DNA from: Bacteroidota bacterium
GTDB lineage: Bacteria; Bacteroidota; Bacteroidia; Chitinophagales; Chitinophagaceae
Direction of reading: 5' to 3'
Assembly (NCBI GenBank): GCA_013285855.1
Contig: JABDGW010000019.1
Coordinates: 1-46,193 of the forward strand
DNA length: 46,193 bases
Shown: piece by piece, positions 8,133 through 16,509 of the stretch
Layout of the letters: each line of letters begins with the position of its first letter
Numbering within the stretch: position 1 is the first letter of the stretch
The notes under the pieces: model-generated
What the model was told of the DNA's origin: nothing
The model's database searches: none
Seen by the model: only the letters and a program-made list of their open reading frames with translations
Position numbers and translations under genes: made by a program

Positions 8133-8241
8133 TTTTTTCCGTTATACAAACGCATACCCGTTATGTGTAAGATGCACTTTAATTCTTTGCATTAACTCTT
8201 ATCAACAAGAGTCATTAATCATTTCAATTAAGAAATTCTTT

Positions 8242-8820
8242 ATGCCATACATACCATTGGAAGAGCATTTGCCCGGCATTACCGGCTTGCTCGAATATCG
8301 CAAAGATTCTGCTGCACCAATTCGTGAACTAACACAGATTCTGTTACGTGGTCCTTCTTCTTTAACTGAAGGTGAACGGGAGCTTATTGCTACTGTTGTA
8401 TCAAGCGGTAACCAATGTAGGTTTTGCACCGCTGCACATACAGCTGCCGCAGATGTTTTATTAAATGAAAATGAAACTTCAAATAAAGTAAAACAGGATA
8501 TTACCACAGCGCCCGTAAGCAATAAGATGAAAGCTTTATTAACCATTGCATCAATGGTTAGAGAAAGCGGTAAAGCAGTAACAAAAGAAGCTATTGAAAA
8601 TGCAAAAGCAGAAGGCTCTACCGATATTGAAATTCATGATACAGTTTTAATTGCAGCATTGTTTTGTTTGTATAACCGTTATGTAGATGGGCTTGCAACA
8701 GTAACACCAACTGAGCCTGAATTTTATAAAGGGCTTGGACAAAGATTAAAAAATCATGGTTACAACCGTTTGCCACAAGGTTATGATCATTTAAAGAAAA
8801 ATAATACCGTTGCGCAATGA
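8242..8820 (+). CDS. AhpD-like / carboxymuconolactone decarboxylase family protein, paralogue 1
   Basis: 192 residues. The AhpD-like helical fold is shown by LTEGERELIATVVSSGNQCRF followed by CTAAH: the redox site C59-x-x-C62 with H66, and the upstream Glu of ERE. This is the CxxCxxxH arrangement of AhpD and of 'peroxidase-related' enzymes, which use the cysteine pair for thiol-dependent reduction of peroxides or related chemistry. A second block, EIHDTVLIAALFCLYNRYVD, is shared almost unchanged by all four paralogues in this cluster. Its stop codon overlaps the start of the MFS gene (ATGA), so the two are probably translated together. It is the first of four copies. The substrate is unknown. 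Confidence 0.88.
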   Translation: MPYIPLEEHLPGITGLLEYRKDSAAPIRELTQILLRGPSSLTEGERELIATVVSSGNQCRFCTAAHTAAADVLLNENETSNKVKQDITTAPVSNKMKALLTIASMVRESGKAVTKEAIENAKAEGSTDIEIHDTVLIAALFCLYNRYVDGLATVTPTEPEFYKGLGQRLKNHGYNRLPQGYDHLKKNNTVAQ

Positions 8821-10127
8821 AGCACATTATATTAAATATAGAAGAAGAAACAAGTGTTGCAGAAACGCTTTTTCGTTCTTCTTCTCCAACAAGGAAACAT
8901 CTTGCAGCTGCTTTCATTATATGTTTTATAAGCATCATGTTCAGCGGTATTTCTTCCATGCTCATGTCAGTTTATTTGCCTGTAGTTGTAAAAGATTTAT
9001 TAGGGAACGTTACAGATGAAAAGATGAACAATGTAAGCGCTTATATAAATTCTATTTTCATTTTCGGCAGCATGTTCGGCGGCTTCATATGGGGGTTTAT
9101 TTGCGATAAGATCGGTCGTTCGAAAGCCGTGATTTTATCAACTGCAGTATATAGCTTGTTTACTATACTTACAGCATTTTCATCTTCATGGCTCATGGTT
9201 GGCGTGTATCGTTTTATAACAGGTTTCGGCGTTGGCGGCGTAATATTAACTACCAATATATTGATAGCCGAAATATGGACTGAAAAGAAAAGAGCCGTCG
9301 CGATTGGCATAGTATCGTCAGCAATGCCGGTAGGGTTTATTGTCGCAGGCGCTATGAACAATTTAATTGCTGACTGGCACAATGCTTTTTTAACAGGTAT
9401 CATTCCCGTGGCAATTGCAATAGTTGCGATGTTCACTTTATCAGAATCTGAAAATTGGAAACAGAATAAAACAACTTCTGTTAATAGCAGCATTTTCAGC
9501 CCAAAACTTTTTGCACCTTCTTATAAAAAAAATCTTATAAAAGGCTCCGTAATTTTTGGCGCTATGCTTATTGGTTTATGGGCTGTTTTTTCATGGGCGC
9601 CAACATGGGTGGAAAGTATAACGAGCGATGCTACTAAAGCAAACAACCTGCGCGGCTTAACTATGATGATACTTGCTACTTCAGGCTTGGCAGGAAGTAT
9701 TGTATCAGGATGGATCGCCAATGCTATTGGTTTGCGCAAAACAATGATGATGTGCTTCGGCGCAAGCTTTATCATGACATTCATGGTGTTTAAATTAAAC
9801 ACTTTTGTTTCCGCTGCAACTTTTATTGAAATGGGCATTCTGGCTTTTTTCTTTGGCATCAGCCAGGGCGCATTATCTGTTTATATACCATCATTATTCC
9901 CTTCAGTTGTAAGAGGCGCTGCAACTGGTTTTTGCTTTAACATAGGCAGGCTGTTTACAGCAACTGTTGTATTTTTTATAGGCGCACTGGTTAGTTTTTT
10001 GGGCGGATATGGCAATGCTGTTTTTGTTTTCTCTTTTATCTTTTTAATAGGATTATTTGCAGCATATTCTTCAAAAGATAAAACAACATCCGGCAATATA
10101 ACATTGAATGCAACATTTGCTGAATAA
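8817..10127 (+). CDS. MFS transporter, aromatic acid / metabolite symporter type
   Basis: 436 residues with about 12 predicted helices. The MFS signature between helices 2 and 3 is clear (GFICDKIGRSKAV), as is the family's helix 4-5 pattern RFITGFGVGGVILTTNILIA. A second half-repeat has GWIANAIGLRKTM. The pattern is closest to carriers of the PcaK/SV2-like branch, which move aromatic acids, sialic acid or similar organic anions with protons. The substrate cannot be read from the sequence. The start overlaps paralogue 1 by 4 bases (ATGA), and paralogue 2 begins 19 bp after its stop. It is therefore embedded in the AhpD-like cluster and likely moves that pathway's substrate or product across the inner membrane. 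Confidence 0.9.
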   Translation: MKHIILNIEEETSVAETLFRSSSPTRKHLAAAFIICFISIMFSGISSMLMSVYLPVVVKDLLGNVTDEKMNNVSAYINSIFIFGSMFGGFIWGFICDKIGRSKAVILSTAVYSLFTILTAFSSSWLMVGVYRFITGFGVGGVILTTNILIAEIWTEKKRAVAIGIVSSAMPVGFIVAGAMNNLIADWHNAFLTGIIPVAIAIVAMFTLSESENWKQNKTTSVNSSIFSPKLFAPSYKKNLIKGSVIFGAMLIGLWAVFSWAPTWVESITSDATKANNLRGLTMMILATSGLAGSIVSGWIANAIGLRKTMMMCFGASFIMTFMVFKLNTFVSAATFIEMGILAFFFGISQGALSVYIPSLFPSVVRGAATGFCFNIGRLFTATVVFFIGALVSFLGGYGNAVFVFSFIFLIGLFAAYSSKDKTTSGNITLNATFAE

Positions 10128-10146
10128 CAATCAAAAAAAAATAATT

Positions 10147-10686
10147 ATGGCGCATATAGAAGTTGAAGAAAATGTTCCCGGCATAAGAAGCCTCGTAATG
10201 TTTCGCCCTGAAACAGGCAAACCTTTGTATGAATTAGCACAGGTTTTATTAAGAGGTGAATCTCCATTAACCGAAGCTGAAAGAGAATTGATAGCCGCTT
10301 ATGTATCTAAACGAAATGATACAATGTTTTGTACGATGAGCCATGCCGCTACATCACGTGAATTGTATGGCAGTGAAAAAAATATTGTTGATGACGTATT
10401 GAACGATGTGCAGCAATCAGAAATCAGTGATAAGATGAAAGCCTTATTAAACATCGCAGGCAAAGTGCAAATATTGGGCAAAGAAGTTTTGCCTGAAGAT
10501 ATAGAAGCCGCAAGAAAACAAGGTGCTGATGATCGTGAGATACATGACACTGTTTTAATAGCTGCAACATTCAGCATGTATAACCGCTATGTTGACGGTC
10601 TTGCAAGCTTTACACCAACTGATCCTGAAGAGTATATTGAAATGGGAAAACGCATGGCTGAAAAAGGATACGTAACGCCGAAGTAA
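10147..10686 (+). CDS. AhpD-like protein, paralogue 2, lacking the first redox cysteine
   Basis: 179 residues from the ATG at 10147. An earlier in-frame ATG at 10108 would overlap the MFS gene and add residues absent from the other paralogues. The fold and both conserved blocks match its neighbours (LTEAERELIAAYVS, EIHDTVLIAATFSMYNRYVD). The redox motif, however, reads NDTMFCTMSH: the first cysteine of CxxC is Thr59, while C62 and H66 remain. A disulphide-cycling mechanism within one subunit is therefore not possible. It may use the single cysteine with a partner thiol, or act as a structural or regulatory partner of the other copies. It also has Ser in place of the Cys in the FCM/FCL segment. 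Confidence 0.87.
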   Translation: MAHIEVEENVPGIRSLVMFRPETGKPLYELAQVLLRGESPLTEAERELIAAYVSKRNDTMFCTMSHAATSRELYGSEKNIVDDVLNDVQQSEISDKMKALLNIAGKVQILGKEVLPEDIEAARKQGADDREIHDTVLIAATFSMYNRYVDGLASFTPTDPEEYIEMGKRMAEKGYVTPK

Positions 10687-10732
10687 AAATTCAAAAAACT
10701 TAAAACATACAACGTAAAACTTATAACTCATT

Positions 10733-11284
10733 ATGGCATTTATAAATTTAGAAAACGACTTGCCGGGTATTCGCGGACCAATGCAATACAGTCCTGAAAC
10801 GGGTCAGGCTTTAAATGAATTGGCAGAAATTTTATTGCACGATGATAACAATACCTTATCACGCGGAGACCGCGAAATGATCGGTGCATATGTTTCATCA
10901 CAAAATGATTGTTTCTATTGCCAGAATGTGCATGGCGCGTTGGCGCAACATTATTTTGAATGTGATATGCAGTTGATTGATGATATAAAAAAAGATTACC
11001 AGTCAGCATCCATCTCACCAAAATTAAAAGCATTACTAAGCATAGCAGGCAGCGTACAAAAAAGTGGCAAACAGGTTACGACAGAACAAATAGAACAAGC
11101 TAAAAATCTTGGTGCAACCGATAAAGAAATACACGATACTGTTTTAATAGCTGCTGCTTTCTGCATGTTCAATCGTTATGTGGATGGGTTAAACACATGG
11201 GCTCCGCAAGACAGGCAGGTGTATGTTGAACGTGCACCGATGCGTGCTAAAGAAGGATACGCAAATATTGATTTAAACAAATAA
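10733..11284 (+). CDS. AhpD-like protein, paralogue 3
   Basis: 183 residues. It has a complete redox site NDCFYCQNVH, with C60-x-x-C63 and H67, and the common block EIHDTVLIAAAFCMFNRYVD. It is closest by eye to paralogue 4 (shared LSIAGSVQK-GK-VT and GATDKEIHDT), which suggests a recent duplication of those two. It differs by a two-residue longer loop before the active site (HDDNNTLSRGDREMI), and the ERE motif becomes DRE. It starts 46 bp after paralogue 2 in the same direction. A 120-bp repeat element follows before paralogue 4. Confidence 0.87.
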   Translation: MAFINLENDLPGIRGPMQYSPETGQALNELAEILLHDDNNTLSRGDREMIGAYVSSQNDCFYCQNVHGALAQHYFECDMQLIDDIKKDYQSASISPKLKALLSIAGSVQKSGKQVTTEQIEQAKNLGATDKEIHDTVLIAAAFCMFNRYVDGLNTWAPQDRQVYVERAPMRAKEGYANIDLNK

Positions 11285-11323
11285 ACTATATCATTATGAT
11301 TTCACAATGGTTTATTATTCAAA

Positions 11324-11443
11324 AGCAGATGCCCAATCAAGTTGGGCATGACGTGTAAGAGTTTGTGTTCTATGCAACAATCTTCGGATGTAAGAAACTT
11401 ACAAACGCTCCACACGTCATTCCCACGAAAGTGGGAATCTGCT
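11324..11443. repeat. BIME-like paired-hairpin repeat inside the AhpD-like cluster
   Basis: Two hairpins face each other. The left one is GCCCAA-TCAAG-TTGGGC (11331-11347), flanked by AGCAGAT (11324-11330) and ATGACGTGT (11348-11356). The right one is ATTCCCAC-GAAA-GTGGGAAT (11419-11438), flanked by ACACGTCAT (11412-11420) and ATCTGCT (11437-11443). The outer flanks and the inner flanks are exact reverse complements, so the whole unit is also one large inverted repeat. The right half resembles the widespread dRS3/REP-type ATTCCC...GGGAAT repeats. It fills most of the 251-bp gap between paralogues 3 and 4 and may split or attenuate the operon transcript. Confidence 0.8.
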
Positions 11444-11535
11444 CTTGCTACAAGTAAGATGATTGAATACGGATAATGACTTAACATCAAACAAAAATTA
11501 TAAATCAAAAATTTCACATCAAACAAAAAATAAAC

Positions 11536-12111
11536 ATGCCTCACATTAATGTAGATGAAACCTTACCGGGCATTAGGTCGCTGATGGCTTTTAGTCCGGA
11601 TACTGCTGAGCCAATGGGCAAGCTTGCCAACTTACTGCTGCGCACCAACGAAGGTTTAAGCATGGCTGAAAGAGAAATGATTGCAGCCCACGTTTCTTAT
11701 TTGAATGATTGCTTTTATTGTCAGCAATCACACGGCGCAATTGCTGTTTGCTATTTAAACGGAAATGAAGCCCTGGTTGAACAGGTGAAGAAAGATTATA
11801 AGCAAGCTGACATCTCTGATAAAATGAAAGCTTTATTAAGCATTGCAGGCAGTGTTCAAAAAGGCGGCAAACATGTAACTGAAGTACAAATTGAAGAAGC
11901 AAAAGAATCAGGGGCGACAGATAAAGACATTCATGATACAGTATTGATCGCTGCTATGTTCTGCATGTTCAATCGTTATGTTGACGGGCTTGCAGCGAAT
12001 ACACCCACTGATCTTTCAACATATCCATTGCGTGCAAAACAAATTGCAGAGAAAGGTTATGGAAATTATATTTTTTCAACACCACAACCTGCATCCATCA
12101 TAAATAAATAA
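11536..12111 (+). CDS. AhpD-like protein, paralogue 4
   Basis: 191 residues. The intact redox site NDCFYCQQSH has C59, C62 and H66; it is preceded by LSMAEREMIAAHVSYL and followed by the common block DIHDTVLIAAMFCMFNRYVD. Sequence similarity is highest to paralogue 3. The C-terminus carries a short tail (about residues 176-191: GNYIFSTPQPASIINK) not seen in the others. It is separated from paralogue 3 by a repeat element and lies 33 bp before the SusC-like receptor gene, with no terminator between. This ties the redox genes to outer-membrane uptake. The enzyme's substrate is unknown. Confidence 0.87.
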   Translation: MPHINVDETLPGIRSLMAFSPDTAEPMGKLANLLLRTNEGLSMAEREMIAAHVSYLNDCFYCQQSHGAIAVCYLNGNEALVEQVKKDYKQADISDKMKALLSIAGSVQKGGKHVTEVQIEEAKESGATDKDIHDTVLIAAMFCMFNRYVDGLAANTPTDLSTYPLRAKQIAEKGYGNYIFSTPQPASIINK

Positions 12112-12144
12112 TCATCATTGTAAAAACTTAACATCAAAACACAA

Positions 12145-15093
12145 ATGAGTAAACAATTTTTTATTGCTGTATTTATGAGCGTTATGGTTTTACCATTGCT
12201 CTCATCGGCACAAAATCAAACTGTTTCCGGAAAGGTTACAGATGCAGCCGCGGGAAACGCACTTGCCAACGCATCGGTTGCAATAAACAATACCAATCAA
12301 GGCACTATAACAAACACAACTGGTGAATTTAGTTTATCAGCACCGGGAAATGCAACAATAACGATAAGCTCTACGGGCTATAAATCGCAAACAATAAAAA
12401 TTGCAGATATATCCGGCCCGCTTACAATAAAGCTTGAACAGGATGTTGCCAACCTGGATGAGGTAGTTGTAACCGGTTTAACAACTACTGTTAAAAGAAG
12501 AAATCTTGCGAATGCTGTGGCAACTATCTCATCAAAACAATTAACGGGCACTGCACCTGCACAAACATTGGATGCTGCATTGGAAGGAAAAATTCCGGGC
12601 GCATATATTAATGCCAATTCAGGTGCACCGGGCGGTGGGATTACCGTTAAGCTGCGTGGCGTAACATCGGTGTATGGCAACACGCAACCTTTGTATGTTG
12701 TTGACGGTGTATTTATAGACAACAGCTCAACCTCTGCAGGTTTGAATGCAGTAACATCAGCAGCTCGTGGTGGTTTACCTACATCAACACAGGATAATCC
12801 ATCCAACCGTATTGCAGATATTGACCCGCAGGATATTGAAAACATTGAAATCTTAAAAGGCGCTTCTGCTGCTGCCATATATGGTTCTAAAGCTGCAGCA
12901 GGCGTTGTTATTATTACAACAAAAAAAGGCCACCAGGGTAAAACAGCGATTACTGTATCGCAGGATCTTGGAATAATCACCGCAAGAAAATTATTAGGTG
13001 TAAGAGAATTTACTGCTGACCGTGCAGCAAGTTTGTCAAACGACAGCGCAACAAGCGTAGCATTGAGACAACAGTTTTTGGATGCACAGGCCGCGGGCCA
13101 TATTTATGATTATGAAAAAGAGATATACGGCAATACGGGCTTCGCAAGAAATACAGAACTGAGTTTAACAGGCGGGGGTGAAAAAACATCATTTTATTTT
13201 TCCGCAGGCCAGAAAGATGAAGAAGGTATTGTTGAGAACACAGGTTATCGCAACACCAATGTAAGGTTAAATGTTGATCATCATATTTCAGATAAAGTAA
13301 AGATCGGCGTTACCACAAACTATATCAATTCATCTTCAGACAGAGGTTTGTTTGGTAATGATAATGCTGGTATAACAACAGGCATTGCATTGTCTTCAAC
13401 ACCCTCATTTGCTGAGCTGCATCCTGATGCAAACGGTAATTATCCCAACAACCAGTTTGCCGCTGCAAACCCGTTGCAAACAATTGCATTGATGAAGAAC
13501 AATGAATCGGTAAATCGTTTTATCATGGGCTTTAGTCTTGATGCCACCGTACAAAAAAGTAATGCAAGCACAACAAAGCTTATTGGCAGAGGTGGTTTTG
13601 ATTTTTACAATCTTCAAACAACTGCATTGTTCCCGGGAACCTTGCAATGGCAAGCCATCAACAAGGGCACATCCATACAAGGCTTTACCAAAGCGTTAGC
13701 CACAAATTATATCGCGGCATTGGTAAATACATACACTCCTTCTGATAAATTATTATTAACTACTTCAGCAGGCTTTACACAGGAAACAGGCGACTATAAC
13801 AATTTGCTGAATGTGGCTACACAGGTTATAGCAGGCCAGAGTAATGTAAACCAGGCAGGCGCTTTAACTGCAACACAAACACGCATCAAATATCTTAATT
13901 CAGGAGTTTTTGTACAGGAAGAAGCAAATATTAATGATGCTGTTACCTTAACCGGAGGTGTGCGTTTCGACAGGAGCAGCAACAACGGCGATGCATCAAA
14001 ATTTTATACTTATCCAAAAGCAGGCGTATCGTGGAATCTTACAAAATCAGGCATTATTAACCAGGGTTTTTTCAATAACATAAAATTGCGTGCAGCTTAC
14101 GGAGAAGCAAACAATGTTCCTGCTTACGGCAGCAAATTCACCGGTATGGTTATTTCAAATATTGCCGGCAATCCCGGGGTTATTGTAAACATTCAGCAAG
14201 GCCAGGCAGATATAAAACCAGAGCGCCAGAAAGAATTAGAAGCCGGTATTGATTTCAGTGTATTAAACAGCAGGTTGAGTTTTGAATTGACTTACTATAA
14301 CAAAAGCATCAGTGATTTTCTTATGCAGCAAAACCTGCCATCTTCATCAGGCTTTACAACAAAATGGCTGAATGCCGGCGACTTGCGTAACCAGGGTGTT
14401 GAATTAGGAATGAATGCAATTCCTGTTCAATCAAAAAACGTTACATGGAATACTTCAGTTAATTTTTGGCTGAACAGATCAAAGGTTACAAGACTTATCA
14501 TTCCGCCGATACCGCAAGGTTCTTTTGGTTATGTGCTGGGTTCATTCCAGATTGAACAAGGTAAATCTGCAACACAGATAGTTGGTTTGAATGGTATGGG
14601 TGTGGGTGTTTTGGGGGATGCTGAACCGAAATTCCAGATGAATACTTACAATGAAATTACTTTCTTTGGAAAATTAAGCTTTCGCTTTTTATTGCATTGG
14701 AAACAAGGCGGCGACAACGTAAACCTTACTTCGCTTGAAAATGATTTCGGTGGAACGAGTGCAGACTATGATGAGCACACGTACGATAAAAATATTCCTA
14801 ACGGCCCTTACCGGATTATGCAGATAGGATCTACTGCACAAATATTTGTGCAGGATGCGAGCTACCTGCGTTTACGCGAAGCAGGTTTATATTACACATT
14901 CGATAAGCTGAACACCAATGTTGTAAAGAGCATTAATGTTGGCGTATCATTTAATAATTATATCACCATTACGCATTATAAATCTTACGATCCTGAAGTA
15001 TCAAACTTCGGAACAGGATTTTCAACCGGGGTTGATGTTGATCCTTATCCTGCAAGCAAACGTGCAGCGTTTCATATTTCATTCAGCTTTTAA
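12145..15093 (+). CDS. SusC/RagA-type TonB-dependent outer-membrane receptor
   Basis: 982 residues, slightly short for the family. A signal peptide (about 1-22) is followed by a CarboxypepD_reg-like domain (about 27-100: VSGKVTDAAAGNALANASVA). A TonB-box-like LDEVVVTGL stretch comes next at about 103-112, then the plug domain with GVTSVYGNTQPLYVVDGVFI and IEILKGASAAAIYGSKAAAG. A beta-barrel ends in the aromatic strand HISFSF typical of outer-membrane insertion. It imports a ligand delivered by the SusD-like lipoprotein encoded 18 bp downstream, using energy from TonB-ExbBD. SusC/D pairs handle glycans, but many in this phylum take peptides or other molecules. No glycan-degrading enzyme is encoded next to this one. 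Confidence 0.95.
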   Translation: MSKQFFIAVFMSVMVLPLLSSAQNQTVSGKVTDAAAGNALANASVAINNTNQGTITNTTGEFSLSAPGNATITISSTGYKSQTIKIADISGPLTIKLEQDVANLDEVVVTGLTTTVKRRNLANAVATISSKQLTGTAPAQTLDAALEGKIPGAYINANSGAPGGGITVKLRGVTSVYGNTQPLYVVDGVFIDNSSTSAGLNAVTSAARGGLPTSTQDNPSNRIADIDPQDIENIEILKGASAAAIYGSKAAAGVVIITTKKGHQGKTAITVSQDLGIITARKLLGVREFTADRAASLSNDSATSVALRQQFLDAQAAGHIYDYEKEIYGNTGFARNTELSLTGGGEKTSFYFSAGQKDEEGIVENTGYRNTNVRLNVDHHISDKVKIGVTTNYINSSSDRGLFGNDNAGITTGIALSSTPSFAELHPDANGNYPNNQFAAANPLQTIALMKNNESVNRFIMGFSLDATVQKSNASTTKLIGRGGFDFYNLQTTALFPGTLQWQAINKGTSIQGFTKALATNYIAALVNTYTPSDKLLLTTSAGFTQETGDYNNLLNVATQVIAGQSNVNQAGALTATQTRIKYLNSGVFVQEEANINDAVTLTGGVRFDRSSNNGDASKFYTYPKAGVSWNLTKSGIINQGFFNNIKLRAAYGEANNVPAYGSKFTGMVISNIAGNPGVIVNIQQGQADIKPERQKELEAGIDFSVLNSRLSFELTYYNKSISDFLMQQNLPSSSGFTTKWLNAGDLRNQGVELGMNAIPVQSKNVTWNTSVNFWLNRSKVTRLIIPPIPQGSFGYVLGSFQIEQGKSATQIVGLNGMGVGVLGDAEPKFQMNTYNEITFFGKLSFRFLLHWKQGGDNVNLTSLENDFGGTSADYDEHTYDKNIPNGPYRIMQIGSTAQIFVQDASYLRLREAGLYYTFDKLNTNVVKSINVGVSFNNYITITHYKSYDPEVSNFGTGFSTGVDVDPYPASKRAAFHISFSF

Positions 15094-15111
15094 ATCAAAC
15101 AAACAATTATC

Positions 15112-16410
15112 ATGAAAAGACTAAATCATATACAAACAATATTTTTTGCAGGCATGGTCTTATTCATCTCGTCGTGCAAAAAAGATTATGGCAATTTAAA
15201 CGGGCCAACAGTTGAAGCTTATCAAAACAATGCAACGCAGGCAGAATTGAATAACCTTGTAAGCGGCACTGAATCAGGCATGCGTACTTCCATAGCATTT
15301 TATTTGGATGATGTTGGAACGATTGGGAGAGAGATATATCATTTTTCCAATGCCGAACCGCGTTATGTTACAGACCTGCTTGGTGCGAGCAATGCAACAT
15401 TAAGCAGCAGTAATTTTTATATTACCGCGCCATGGGCTTCACGCTACGCGGTAATTAAAAACTGTAATGTTTTAATTGATGCAGCCAATAATACAACACT
15501 GGTAACCGATGCACAAAAAAAAGGTTATACAGGCTTTGCACACACAATAAAAGCATACCAGCTTTTAATGAATTTAAACCTTACAGATTCTATTCGTGTT
15601 GATGTAGCTGATCCGAATAACCTCGGTCCTATTGTAGGTTATCAAACCGGCCTTGATGCTATCTCATCTTTGCTTGATTCGGGTAAGACTGATCTTACCA
15701 ATGCTGAAGTTGTGTTTGCCTTAGCAGGTTTTAGCGGGTTTAATGATGCTGCAGGTTTATTAAAATTCAATCGTGCATTGGCAGCAAGAGTTGATGTGTA
15801 TGAACAAAAATGGCCTGATGCATTAACTGCATTAAATGAATCATTCTTTAATTTGAATGGTGATTTTTATATGGGCGTTAATCATGTATTCGGAACAGGT
15901 TCCGGGGATCAATTGAACCCGGCATTTATTCCGCAAAATCAAAATGGCGAAGTAAGAGTTGCGCATCCATCTTATGCTGACGATATTTTACCAAATGATG
16001 ATCGCATCAGCAAAGCAACATTGCGCAATTCAACAGCATCAATATCTGCAGGCCTCAGCAGCAATCGCGATGTTTGGGTGTATACTTCAAGTACAGCGCC
16101 GATTCCAATCATAAGAAATGAAGAATTGATACTGATTTATGCTGAAGCAAAAATTCAAACCAACCAACTTTCAGATGCTGTGAATGCACTTAACATCATA
16201 AGGAACAAACATGGTTTGCCAAATTACAGCGGCGCAATATCGCAAGCTGCATTAATTGATGAGATGTTATATGAACGGCGCTATTCATTGTATTTTGAAG
16301 GGCATCGCTGGATTGATATGCGCCGTTACGATCGTCTTGATCAATTACCATTAGACAGGCCTGATGATGATGTATGGAGTGAATTTCCTTTGCCTGTAAC
16401 AGAACAGTAA
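15112..16410 (+). CDS. SusD/RagB-like outer-membrane lipoprotein
   Basis: 432 residues, shorter than most SusD proteins. The lipobox ISSC gives Cys22 as the lipid anchor. The helical TPR-like core is seen in WASRYAVIKNCNVLIDAANN and GFAHTIKAYQLLMNLNLTDS. The conserved SusD C-terminal segment is clear: RNEELILIYAEAKIQTNQL, then ALNIIRNKHGLP and LYERRYSLYFEGHRWIDMRR. It caps the SusC barrel encoded just upstream and binds the ligand at the cell surface. A shortened length suggests a compact or reduced lid domain, which may fit a small ligand. This last point is inference. Confidence 0.94.
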   Translation: MKRLNHIQTIFFAGMVLFISSCKKDYGNLNGPTVEAYQNNATQAELNNLVSGTESGMRTSIAFYLDDVGTIGREIYHFSNAEPRYVTDLLGASNATLSSSNFYITAPWASRYAVIKNCNVLIDAANNTTLVTDAQKKGYTGFAHTIKAYQLLMNLNLTDSIRVDVADPNNLGPIVGYQTGLDAISSLLDSGKTDLTNAEVVFALAGFSGFNDAAGLLKFNRALAARVDVYEQKWPDALTALNESFFNLNGDFYMGVNHVFGTGSGDQLNPAFIPQNQNGEVRVAHPSYADDILPNDDRISKATLRNSTASISAGLSSNRDVWVYTSSTAPIPIIRNEELILIYAEAKIQTNQLSDAVNALNIIRNKHGLPNYSGAISQAALIDEMLYERRYSLYFEGHRWIDMRRYDRLDQLPLDRPDDDVWSEFPLPVTEQ

Positions 16411-16416
16411 TTTTTA

Positions 16417-16475
16417 AACCACGAAGACACAAAGGCACTAAGCATTTTTATTGCATTCTTTGTGTCTTCGTGGTT
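16417..16475. repeat. 18-bp inverted repeat of the ACCACGAAGACACAAAG type
   Basis: AACCACGAAGACACAAAG (16417-16434) and its exact reverse complement (16458-16475) surround a 23-nt loop. I recall this motif as a scattered intergenic repeat in many bacterial genomes. Here it lies 7 bp after the SusD-like gene and may act as a terminator or processing hairpin before the DUF3179 gene. Confidence 0.85.
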
Positions 16476-16509
16476 CAACTATCTTTAACATTGATACTAA
16501 ATTTTTTAT

